Source: Ramazzottius varieornatus (Eukaryota; Tardigrada; Eutardigrada; Parachela; Ramazzottiidae). Taken from it: 64,000 nt of DNA. Shown in pieces: positions 1-12,200 of the stretch. The notes under the pieces are model-generated. The model was not told the DNA's origin. It searched no databases and saw nothing but the letters and a program-made list of their open reading frames with translations. The DNA is taken from assembly GCA_001949185.1 (NCBI GenBank), contig BDGG01000003.1:3145158-3209157 (forward strand), given 5' to 3'. How positions within the stretch are numbered: position 1 is the stretch's first letter; each line of letters begins with the position of its first letter. The position numbers and the translations under genes are program-made.

Positions 1-33
1 ATTATCTGTAGTTCTCGTGTTGTTTTCCTATAG

Positions 34-280
34 GTTTGGTGACACGGTAAATACGGCCAGCAGAATGGAATCCACTGGCCAAGGCCTGAAAATACAGATT
101 TCTCCAAGCACCAAAGCTATTCTGGACGGCTTTGGGACATTCAAGACCAAAGACCGCGGGGAAATTGAGGTGAAAGGGAAGGGTGTAATTCGAACGTATT
201 GGCTCGTTGGACGAAGCAACCAGGAAGAGGAGGAGGAAGATGAACCACCGGTGGTCACTTTTACCGTCCCTGAAGCTTGA
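34..280 (+). CDS. Receptor guanylate cyclase, last exon only (gene continues left of window)
   Basis: The exon follows an acceptor (TTTTCCTATAG) and ends in TGA. It encodes the end of a class III nucleotide cyclase catalytic domain: [14 protein letters not shown] is the canonical guanylate cyclase signature, with the catalytic Asn and Arg intact, followed by the usual [13 protein letters not shown] ending. A short acidic tail (about five Glu in a row) closes the protein. The enzyme would convert GTP to cGMP, probably as a membrane receptor of the natriuretic-peptide type like its downstream neighbour in the same orientation. Only about 81 residues are in the window, so the receptor class is inferred from the neighbour. 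Confidence 0.9.
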
Positions 281-518
281 GGAATCTTCAGAAAGTCCGT
301 CCATCCACGCACAGGCTTACAACCAGATATCTTTGTCAAACTAATTGACACCTCTTAATGTCTTTGCTCGTTCTTGGGAGTAATCTGGGCATCTTGTCTG
401 TTTTTTCGTTGTTAGTCATTTCAAATTTCCGTTTTTCGACATGCTTTGTCCTTAATCGTCATCTGGTGTGAAACTTCCATGTACACGCACGATGGGTACA
501 CGCAGGATTAGAAATTGT

Positions 519-813
519 GGTACAGTAAAAATCATGGGACAGGCCTTTTCGCTACTGCGGTACGGGAGCACGTACACTTTTCTACGGTCGAACCTTCATT
601 TCGCCGTCCTTTCCGCCTATCCCACAATTTTTACTGTACCTTGATTTCTCGTCTTGCTTGTAATTATGTAACAGTCAGGAAGGATGGCAAAATGGAAATT
701 CAACCGTAGAAAAGTGTTGAAAAGTACATTAGTACGAATCGGCCGTGTACGTACGTGCCTCGGTACCGCCGTGGCGAAAAGGCCTGTCCCAAGATTGTTA
801 CTGTCCCATATTT
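519..813. mobile_element. Foldback (MITE-like) element
   Basis: The left arm (from about 519, GGTACAGTAAAAATCATGGG) and the reverse complement of the right arm (ending about 813) match over roughly 100 bp. Shared blocks include GGGACAGGCCTTTTCGC and ACACTTTTCTACGGT, with a short insertion in one arm. No transposase frame lies inside. This fits a non-autonomous inverted-repeat element. Confidence 0.75.
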
Positions 814-1794
814 AATTTAAGGCTTAAGAATGTACGGGGAAGAAAGTTTATAACGTTCTTTCGCCAACGAAAACAAATCGGTCAAACCTACTCAGAAAAA
901 TGTCGTGAACAATTCTTGTGCTTGCATGACCCCCCAAATTCCCCATAGGAAGCGAGATCCACAGATCACGCGACCAGAAACCCGAACCCATGAAAAATGG
1001 GTACTGACCCATGAACAAAAACGTCCCTAATAAACCCAACAGTCTCCCTGCCTTGAGTAAGGCTCTTGATTAAGTTACCCCAGCCTGAAGTTACCCCAGC
1101 CTGCTGCGTTAACACCCGACACCCGTCCCCTCGAGCACCGAGCCAGGAAACGACTAGATATTTACCCATCGTGCGTGTACGTACTGTATTTTCTCCCAGA
1201 GTTGGTGTACGTCACTCGAGCGGAACTAACACTGATGCGGACGATAGTCATGCGTCATCACCAGCCTAGCCGGATCGCTAGTTCGTCAGAAAGAAAAGCT
1301 GATTTCACGATAGCAGGTTGCACCTGGATTTTAAGCCAATTTCATGGCCTGTTTTGGTCAAAAATCTGCCAAAATCAGATAGAAAGCTGACTAGACGCTG
1401 ATTACGAGCTCAGTCAAATCAGATTTCGTGCGTAGGACCCGTGAGTGGAGGACTTTAGAGCAGGCACCAAGAACCCGACTGGGCTGGCAGTGTTAACATC
1501 ACTCGAGTGACGTACACAAATTTTGAGAGGTATGTACTGTATTCCCTCAATAGTTCTGCGAATTATGTCATCATGCCAGTAAATTACACCCGCACTGGTA
1601 TCGCTGATTGTTTGATTGTCGCCCATCATTACACTGGACTGGAGAGCAGTCTTTGATTGAAGGTATAGTTACTTTCTGTTCCCCGCCGGATGATATTTAC
1701 CACGACAGTCACGTGATTCGCAGAACTTTCGAGGGAACACAGTAATACGGTATGGAATCTGTGCATTGCGTTTGTGACTGGTAAAATAGCTGAT

Positions 1795-2142
1795 ACTGTA
1801 TTCTCTCCGGAAATTCAAAAGGTGAAACTGCAGATATGGTCGGTAGGCGGTGGCTCATACGATTGAAACAGCTGTGACGCCACAAGATTCAATCAATCCA
1901 ATCAATCTGGAGAGTTCACATTTTGCTTGGTTCAGTTATGAAATCAGCTGTTCAGTGAATGACTCGCACAGACTAATAGTATTTTGTCCGACTGCGCTGA
2001 TTGGCTACTAAAGCTGTCCGTAAATACGTCAAGATCTGACGCCATGCTGGCTTTGTGTAACAGCTAAGCTAACACTCTAGTGAACCAGATGTCAGTGACG
2101 TACATCCATTTCCGGAGAGAGTTTCCGGAGAGAATACAGTAA
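1795..2142. mobile_element. TACTGTA-ended inverted-repeat element
   Basis: Both ends carry TACTGTATTCTCTCCGGAA in inverted orientation (left from 1795, right ending at 2142). The 348-bp length, the lack of coding capacity and the TA-like ends resemble Tc1/mariner-derived MITEs. A related motif (TACTGTATTTTCTCCCAGA) occurs at about 1181, and a further inverted repeat pairs 1203-1231 with 1487-1517. Confidence 0.65.
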
Positions 2143-2190
2143 TCGTAATCAGAATAAAGGCTATATAACTTGACAAGACTGGTGTTTCTT

Positions 2191-2237
2191 CAAGTGGCGC
2201 ACGTTTTCAGTCAGTAACACTAAAGACGTGAGCCACT
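2191..2237. mobile_element. Hairpin MITE copy 1
   Basis: CAAGTGGCGCACGTTTTCAG is followed by an inverted partner degraded to GTGAGCCACT. Intergenic. A flanking CTTGACAAGA arm is present on the left, as in the longest copies. Confidence 0.7.
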
Positions 2238-3286
2238 CGGTCGACCGACTTTGACGAGCCCCAGTTTCAGTGGAAGGTTCTCGCAGACAGCACGCTTCTG
2301 TTTTGTGGTGCAGTTTTGCTACGGACCTTACGCTTTGTAGGTCCACAGGTGCTTCGTATCGTACTTGGTTCACTTCACTATGGTAAAAGATGAAATCTAG
2401 CTTAAGGGTAGCCGAAACATTTGTTTGAAACGAAAAGAAACAAGTCGTCGAAAAGCACTCAACCATCCCGTGTAACGATCGAGCTCTTCAATGCGGCAAA
2501 CCTCCATACTTTCACTTTTATCGACTTTTTTCCAGGTTGAACGTCTTATTTTACTTAGCTTCACCACCCTTCCATTTCCTGTTTCACATTTGGGTTACAC
2601 CGTGGTGCATGGAACCTCCATGGTTCGATTCGAGCGGCATGTCGTTGATCGAACTTAGAAATCGTATACTTTGGAGATGAGTAGAAGTGGTCACGTCCTA
2701 TTCAACTTTCGACACTTGCGAAACGGGAATACATGGTCATGAATGGAGCTCATAAGGTTTCTGAAGAAGTTCCTCCACAAAACATTGTTGTCCTCTTCGA
2801 TGGTCGGTAAACTTTTCACGATCAATAGAGGGGATATTACTGCTCAGATATACCCAATCAGAAGTCAGACTGGACTACCGCATACGTCGGCTCGACGACC
2901 ATGAACCAGGTTCCATCGATTTGGGGCTCCCATGCACCTGAAAAGGGTCGTTAAACGATGCCTAGGACAACATACTACGGGGCTCTTCACAAAGTTGTGT
3001 ACTCTGCCATCCCCCGGTGGCAAGCATAATAAGCATCGACGATCCGACCAAGCACCCGTCAACAATGGCACGATGCGCTGGATGAGAGGCATAATCGACC
3101 TCATGATCGGCCATTTGCAACTTTGCTTCGTCTCGTGCCTATCATCCTCACTTTTCTCCCTAATCGCCAGGATATTATGGAGTCAGAGTTTCTTGTCAGT
3201 TAGCGACCTTAGTCCGCAGCTTCCTGGTTTATCGTTGACTATGCTCAAATTTCTCCTTTGATTGCTTTCGAATCTTCCCCGTCCCA

Positions 3287-6200
3287 ATGATGAACCATCT
3301 TTATTTTCCAATTAGTGAAACTGGAATGCGTAATTTCAAAAGGCGAAGGAAATACGAGACGATCAACCGCACGAAATCCTTCTTTATAATTTTTTGCCTG
3401 ATTTGTCCTGACCTCATCCAGTTCGCGAAGGGACAGAACACCGTCACCAATGTCAAAGCAGGGATACTCTTGACTAACGGCGCGAATCTTCCCTATGACT
3501 TTAACATACTGGCACCAGCTCTGGACACTGCCTACGACAAAGCTCTCCGCGATTACGGAGTGAACTTTATGCCAGTGTTAGCTCTTTACCAAGGAGGATG
3601 CAGCACGTCCAATGCGGCGGCCGAAACCTTCAAAGCTGTCAACCAGTCTGTCGACGTCATTATCGGTAAATCTCCGTGACCTTTTCCTTGTGTGAGAAAT
3701 GCGCCGTGGGCAGAGTAACTCAGATGTTACGACTCACGTGCAGACTTCAGGGCATATGGGACGGTCTGAATCTAAAAACAAATCTACACACCCTCTCCTC
3801 GCCCAAGCAGTCAAATATCACGGGGGCAGCAACGCAGGAAATATCGACACAGCCGTGTGTTTGCACAATTTTTTAATGGCGACTGTTGCGGCGTCTGGTC
3901 CACTAACCAATTTACAGCTGTTATTTAACCACAGCGAAGCTGTTCCGTGGAAACTTTGCTCGATGAAATCTAATCGTTTTTGTGAATTTTTGTACACCGC
4001 TGTTTGTAGTCAACCGCCATGGGTACAGCGGTAGGACGTCACGTAACGATAAATACTACGCAGGTGCATCGAATGTTTCATAAAGTTCGCCTTTGTGGGA
4101 TTTGATTGGCCTACTGGAACAGAGCGCGCGCGCGGTCGTCGTCTTATTTGATAGCCGCTCCATAATCCGAATCTCGTGACGGCATATCTTAGTTACTTTG
4201 CCCACGGCCCAAATCGTACTGGAAGGTACTGTTCTACTTTCGTGCAGGTCCTGGATGTACAGATGACATGATGATGTCTTTGGAAATGCAGACTTACTTT
4301 AAGATACCAAGTGTCACCGGTGGAGGAGATTTGGTGGATTCGACGGTACATCGCAGTACTTCTATGCGTTTCGTCTGTTTTCAGAAAACCACAACTCTGT
4401 ACGAATCAATATTGTTACTCTGGGTCTTTTCGCAGGCCAAATTTCCCTACACAACACGATGTGAGTGTATTCCAGTAAGAAAGACAGAGAACACTCTGAC
4501 GTTCGGTGTTGTTTGTTTAGGCGCGTACAATACATACACCCAGTGGATCTTCTTCATCCGAATGTGCCGAAAATTCGAGTGGCGGAACATCGCCGTGATT
4601 TACGATGGTCGGTAGTTCATTTTTTCATGGTTTGGATAACAGTGGAACCTCTCACACTTTACATACGTCACTGGACGCTTTTCTAACGCGGTTTTCCCGT
4701 AAAATTTCAGCCGGCAAAAGCCCCAATCACGCACTCATCCGTCTCGCTGTCGGTGGAGCGCTGACGTCATGGGTAGAAATCAGCTATGTGACTTAGATAA
4801 CCGCGTCAGAAAAGTGTCCACTGACGTATGTAAAGTGTGAGAGGTTCTACTGTATTGCGAAGATTATCATACTGTAGTTTCCGATATCTCTTGCCTACAG
4901 GCGACGACAGTTCCAAAAATATCAACGCAAACTCTTTAATGAAACTCATCCGGACGGAGAACCTGCGTTATTACGAACGGAAATTTTCAGGAAATGCAGT
5001 ACGCGAAGTTGACCAAGCCTCAGTGCACCTAGTCGAAGCCAGCAAGCAGTCTCGAAGTAAGCATAACAGTGTTGATTTCGGTCTCGGGCATGAATTCCGG
5101 CCGTTCCATCAATCAAGTACAACTGTTCCACTGAGACTGAATAGTAAAAACTAGCTTTTGTAACTCAGTTTTTAAATCAGCTTTCCATTCAGTCTTTAGT
5201 GGACGTGTGTTGCTCGATTGATCGTTAAGTACGTAAGTTATGCCCAGACTGAAATCAACATTGAAGCATAAGCTAAATTCCATTCACATAAGCACAGCGG
5301 AAACGGACAGACAGGCGCCCAAATGGGGTGCAAAAAGGGGGCATTAATGCCGAAGGAGCCATAGAGCACCCATTAGCGTGCTCGCTATCCCACCACTCCG
5401 ACGTCACTCTCCCTGTAGGCACAAGCCGACTTCCTACACAGGCAGAGCAGGCTGGAGGTACCGTATTAAAAAGGTCCGCAATCTGGCCCTGTTTCCACGA
5501 AGTTGTTTGTCAGGTCCGTTGCCGGCACAACCCTGACTGATAATCCATGAGAACTTCGTAGAAAAAGGGCCCAATCGAGAACCTTTTTGACACCTGAAGC
5601 CGCCTCGATACACAGCCAATGAAAGCCAGGGCAGCAGCTTGCCATATTCAGTGAAACAGTCTGATGAACCACACACAATCGGAACCCTCAAGGAAGTCTG
5701 GAATAATACGCCAATAACCTGTAGGCTTCGCAACAATTTCTTGTTCTCGAATGGACAATGTTATGATCGACGAACGCTCGGTGAATTTTTGGGAATATGT
5801 CTTCCATGGTGGAGGTTTTTTTCTTCTTCTGGAAAGACGTATCAAATCAGGAGTCCGAGAATAAAGATCATTGTCGCCTTCTAAAGTACGATATTACGAT
5901 ATTCTAAAATAGTTACTAAGAACACGCAGACATTGAAAACAATCTTGGTCAATATTTAAGATAGTTTTCAACTCCGCTGTCACATGTCCTCAGTATTACA
6001 GAAACGAGCCCAAAAAAGTTCTCGTTGTGGATCAACAGGCAATTCGTGGATAGAATATCTCAGGCAATCCACTGTATTACAGCCAGGAACCCTGCAACGT
6101 TTGCACCTGACAGGGCTCACGTACCAGATTGATCTCAGCCTCCGAATTAGCAAACAGTCAGCAAAAATAAAACGCTGGTTGAGAATGCAGTCGAAAGAAT

Positions 6201-9200
6201 ACAATCTAGGTAGTTGCATGGGCTAGCGTGCATTTAGCGAGACTACTTGCAAGTTATACTGTACAATCGACATGACCACTGGCCAGCTTCCTTCTGACAA
6301 AAATTACGTGCAGAAGAAATTCTCTCTTTTTTCCTAATGTGAGGTAAGGCTTGTGCGAACAAGTTACCAGCTTGGCCTGTGCTTTTCTCCACCTCATATC
6401 GGCGCCTTATTCCGCCCTATTCGTTTCCGTTATGGCATAAGGCAGAAGATTTGAGACGCCGGCAGCTGAAGTGAACATTATCGTTTTCTGGCGCACATGC
6501 CCATTATTCCTGACTGAACGTATGCGCCTGTATGAAAACGGTCGCGATGAAGTCATTTTCCGACGTCTCGTTTCTACTGTAAGTTTTCTTGTTTAACTGA
6601 AAGAACGATCGCTGTTCCAAAGTACAGGTTACTGTGCGGAATCAGGACCTAACATCCAATTGAAATTTCAGTATTCGTCATTTTGGCAACTGGGCAAGTT
6701 TTGCGGACATTTATGGTACGTGACAGGAATTTTTAACCCCTTGAGCACCACGCGATTTCATGCTTTGAGAATACGAGGTGGGAAAGTCACTTTCGTCTCT
6801 TTTGAACCGGTCAAAACTAGGGGGCGACTCCAAATTGGGCTAGTCATAACCTACTCGATCGGCTAAAATTTGGGAACATGCTGTAAAGTGCGCCACCTAC
6901 CAAGTCAAAACGCCACCTACCAACCTTCATTCTATCTTGACCATTGAGCAGATCTTTTCACGGATCCGAAACTCTCGCAAGATGCAAGAATGTTTGGTCT
7001 CAAACTACAATTTTTGTGTGGACTCTGAACCAACCGACAACCTGGCTGGGACAACAATTGGCTGGCTACGACGAAATTTCATCAAGAACGGAAAAAATCC
7101 AGACAGTTTTGCAGAGCTGTCGACCAGTGGCCGTTAGTTGCAGCTTGAAATGAAGTTGATTCTTCAGGCAAACAAGAAAAACCGAGCCGCAAAAGCTGAA
7201 CTGGAATTCCGCTACATACAAATTGGTTTGCGCCAGGAAAGTGAGTTTCCCGCCCGGTGCTCAAGGTGTTAAGGATGTGCACTCATTCGCGTGTTTGTTG
7301 TTTGATATTATGGAACTCGTACATCCAGGTCTCCGCTTTAAGACATGGTTACACCAACGGAGAGTATGTGTACCTTGCCTTGGACACTTTTCGCGATGAT
7401 ATTTTGGGACCTAACGGATGGAAACAAAGTGAGTATAGCCGAGTAATTCAATCTTGTCGCCAAATTGAAATTTAAGTAGGGAAGCATGCAAGTATTACGT
7501 TACCACCCGGCGACATTCCTTTTGATGGGTGGGGGGATGGTGCCTTTGATCTTTGCTTACGTAATACGTATGCTGCCTTTAGGGACTCGGTGTATGGTCT
7601 GCCAGTGCCTTTCCTACGTGCACTGCCTGTAATACTCCCTTTTACTAGATGCACTGATTTAAGTTTTCACACTGCTTTTCGGCTGGGCGCACGCCCTGGG
7701 TAGTGGTACTCCCTCCGGAGCACAGTAACTCCGAACGCTTGTCGGCGCACGAGAGCAGGAACTTTTACGGAGTAGGGATACACTAGACTGGTTCGGGAGC
7801 TAAACAGCGAGAGTGTACTGAAAGAGCTGTCGACGTCGCAGCAAGGACACAGTAACTCAGCTTTGGTAGTCGGAGACAAAGGACATACCTGTTATCGGGC
7901 TCGGTGCTTCCGGATCTCAAATTGTGTTTCAAATATTTTGGACTACGCAGATACTTATCCCGTAAAAACTGCCTGCTTTCTTCCGCCGGCACACGTTCAA
8001 GTCATTATGCTTCGAATGTTGTATTCGGGTCGTGGACCTAGCCAAAGAGCACGGTATGAAGCACGTTCACCTAGTAAGAGGGAGTGTCACGGGAAATGCA
8101 CGTAAAAAAAAGCCGTGGCAGGCCGTGTATATAGCCTTGACCATAAAATTATGCGAAATAGAGGTTGAGTGATTGCTAACTGATTGGGTTTCCATAACGT
8201 AGACGACAAATACGACAAAGAAGCTCGTTCGGCGTACGACTCGCTAATCGTGCTAACCTTGAGAAACACGGTGAACGAGCCGAGATACCAGGAGTTCGCC
8301 AACGCTGTTCGCGACACCGCTGCCCGAAAATATCCCTTAATGACTGTGGTGCTGAACTATTACGTGGCCAGCTTTTACGACTCTATCCTTTTGTACGCAT
8401 TATCCGTCAATGAAACGCTGGCTCTCAACCACTCGATCGGCAAAGACAACATAGATGAGCTCGCGGGAAAATACTGGAATCGCACTTTCCCCGGTAATGA
8501 AATCGATGCTGATTTACGAGGGTTACGCGCTTCTCTAGGACATTTCCCGTAGATATTACTCAACTACGGATTATTGTCATACAGGTGCGACGGGTGAAGT
8601 TTACATCAACCCAGTTGGTGATCGAAATGACGATCACGCCATTTACGATCTGGACCCCGATGGCGTCTATCGGGTACGCGCCGATAGTACAACAACTCGC
8701 TGCTCATTGTCCGCTCTTACCGTGGAAAACTCTTCTAGGTGGCAGCAGAGTTCTACGGGTACAAAGACATCCGGTATCCCAACTATATGTTCGACCAGGT
8801 CAAACCTCTCACTTGGAGTAACCCGTCCAACACACCACCGTTGAACGAACCCATATGCGGGTACTTGGGTGACGCAGCTATCTGTGATTACTCCGGTACG
8901 GTGGCTTACTTGGGAGGCCGGCACACAGTCTCGGGAAAATCGTTATCTCAGGTGGCGCAGTTTTCACAATTATAGGTCGGAAACGTGCGCCATATTGGAT
9001 CATGATCATCCCGAAGTTGTCCGCCGGCTTCCATTCATACTAGTCCTACCGTCTTTTTATAGGGCAAAATTTGGGCATCGCTCTGGGCGTAGTCGGTAGC
9101 CTTCTGCTGATCGGCTGCATAGCCGGTGCAATTGCCTTCCGCATCCTCAAACGAAGAGCCGAGCTAGCACAGCTCGACGTCTTGGGTACCTGGAGGGAAG

Positions 9201-12200
9201 TAGATAAACCACAAATTGCCATCGCAAAAAAGTTGGCCAAGGAAGTTGAAGCTATGGGCAGTCATGTCAGCGTTGAGCACAACAAACTCCTAGACGACTA
9301 CTCCTACTTCGGACCACAAACCGTCAACGCCACGTTCCGAGGGATTCGAGTGATTGTCCGCATCTGTGAAAAAGATCACGTGATCATCAATCGGTCCGTG
9401 TTGGTCGAAGTGAAGACCGTTCGTGCCATTCAGGACGACAATGTGGCTCGGCTGCTGGGACTCTGTGCGGGGCCTCAGAGGGTTGCTGTCATGTATGAGT
9501 ACTGCGCCAAAGGCAGCTTGTTCGTAAGTCAACTTTTGTTGTGTGAATAACAGATAGGGGACCGGCAAACAAGATGGAACGGTCGCTGTCCCAAGAGGCG
9601 CAAGTTTTCACTGAATAACAACGAAAACTGCGCCACTTGAGATTCCATCGTTCCAATCTTGTTTACCAGTAGTGCTGGCAACGATACGGTATACCGAATA
9701 CCGATATCGTATCGAAATATATCGAATCCTTGCGATAAAATATGGGACAGATATCGTATCGAAAATATCGATATGAAGCTCATATCGAATGACACAATCA
9801 AATTTTTGACGATATCGTACCGCGCCATATCGATATATTTTCGACATATCGGTATTTTGCTGAATGGTAAACTCGCCAATGATATCATGCTTACGGAAGA
9901 CCATGGTTGATTTCAAAGACTTGATTTCAGCCATGGTGTACTGAGCACAATCCGCCCATTCGGTCTTACTAATTGTGTCCAGGTTTCCAAGTGTTTGCAG
10001 TCCTGGTATAGTCACGTCTTTGCTGCATCCGACGCTTCCGATCTTGATAATGCATTAAGTGGAAATCGGCTTCTTGAGTTTTTGGGCCTGAACCAGTGGA
10101 CTCCCGAAAAACTAAAATTCTAGAAATATCGATATATCGCTACGATATAGTACGATATATCGGAAATGCGGTATCGAAAAAAAACCTTTCGAGAAGTCGA
10201 TACCGAATGAATATCGAAGACCGCGATAAAATATCCGCTGATATTTCATCGAAAACTTTCTTATCGAATTTTATCGTATTTTTACCAGCACTATTCGCCA
10301 GTGTCGTCTACGGGCGGCGGATAAGTGCATAAGTAAATGTGCTCTCAAAATCTTATAGCATGCAATTTTGCTAGGTATCAAAAAGTGATCCGGAGGCGCG
10401 GCTTCTTTATTTGTATGGGACGTCACATACAGAAACCAACTCTCCAAAAGTACTATCCAAAAGCACAGCAGTTTTGAGAGTACAAGTACCACGCAAAACA
10501 GTATGGTACACTTTTGACTAATGTCACAGTATAGATCAAAACTGATATGCATCAGTTGTGATCTATACTTCAGTATGGTTCGAAGCAGTAGGGTACTGCT
10601 TTCGTCTATACTACAGTATAGTTCAAAACAGTACCCTACTGTTTTGATACCTATCCAAAATGTATGCTACAAGATTTTGAGTGAATTTACTTATGCACTT
10701 ATCTGCCGCCCATAGTCCTGAACATCACCCAGCAAATTTCTCTCACTTGGTGTTACTTGAACTACTTGGTGGTAGGATCTCTTGGCAGCCGACGCGGTGA
10801 AGTTAGACTGGGTCTTCCGGTTCTCCATCATCAAAGACATTGTAAATGGTTTACTTGCCATCACGACCAGTCCACTATACTGTCACGGTCGGCTGACGTC
10901 TCGGTGCGTCTTTATTGATGGACACTTCGTCGGCAAGGTTGGGGACTATGGATTACCGAGTTTTTTCGCGCGGACTATACCTTTCACACAAGACAGCCAG
11001 TTCTGCGCTTCGCTGCTGTGGACAGCTCCAGAGCTTCTCGTGCGGCCCTTCGACGGTGGGACTCAAGAAGGCGACGTCTACAGTTTTGCTATAATATTGC
11101 AGGAGACCATTATGCGCGATAAGCCGTATGGATCGTACGACCTTAGTCCAGAAGGTACCATGAAATTCATCAGTCTCTTTAAGACTGTTCGGACTGTTGA
11201 TACTCCGTATGGATTTTCAGTCATCATCGCCAAACTGCAGAAGAAGTCGTCCAAGGGATTCCGTCCAAAAGTGGATGCCAGCCAATGCCCGCCAGAAATT
11301 TCTGTGTTGACAAAGCAATGCTGGGCCAATAATCCTATGGAGCGCCCCCGTTTAGCACAGATAAAGAGCGTAATGAAAGAAAGCGAACGGTGAGTATATG
11401 TGCGTCTAAAAATTCTTATTTCCAAAACTCTTCCTGTGCTTAGTATATGAGCGTATCAAATCGCTGTGAATATATGCTACTACTGTACTGTGCGGTCGCC
11501 CGGTATTTTTTGACCATTTTTTCCTACGATTTTTCAATGGTTCCAGGGCCGCAGGTGAGCAAGGAAGCATTCTGGATACACTCATTCGAAGGATGGAAAA
11601 CTACACGCTCGATCTCGAACACATCGTGGAAGAGAAGGCTCAGCAGTTTCTCATTGAGAAAGAAAAGAGTGAAGCTCTACTTAACCAGATCCTTCCAAGG
11701 TTCGCCTGATTTTCAAGTCAAATAAGCGCCTGTTTATCTGCAGACCAAAGTAGACTGATATCATTTTCAGGGTCGTGGTGGAACAGCTGAAACGCGGAGA
11801 GCAAGTTAAGCCAGAATCGTTCGACAGCGTGACTGTATTCTACACGGACATAGTCTCATTTACAACGCTGAGTTCCCAGAGCACGCCCACCGAGGTTGTG
11901 GATTTACTGAACGATCTATATACGGTCTTCGATACCTGCATCGCGAAGTTCGATGCTTACAAAGTTAGCCGCCTTTCTTCGCTGCCAACTACTCTTGTCC
12001 AGTAGCAGAATAATCACCAATTATTGTTCTGTTTTAGGTGGAAACGATCGGCGACTGCTACGTGGTGGCAAGCGGGGTTCCTGACAGAAATGGAACTCTT
12101 CATGCTAGAGAGATCTGTCGGTTGGCCTTACATTTGCTAGAACAGATCAAGATATTCAAAATACGCCACCGTCCAGATGAACAACTTAAGGTTCGGCTTG

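Larger units (their letters stand above)
281..3286. other. Intergenic region between two guanylate cyclase genes
   Basis: No convincing coding exon is seen. The stretch holds a foldback element (519-813), an inverted repeat (1203-1517), a TACTGTA-ended element (1795-2142), one copy of the window-wide hairpin family (2191-2237) and an exon-like relic near 2725-2806. The 3' UTR of the first cyclase and the promoter of the second must lie here, but I cannot place them. Confidence 0.6.
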
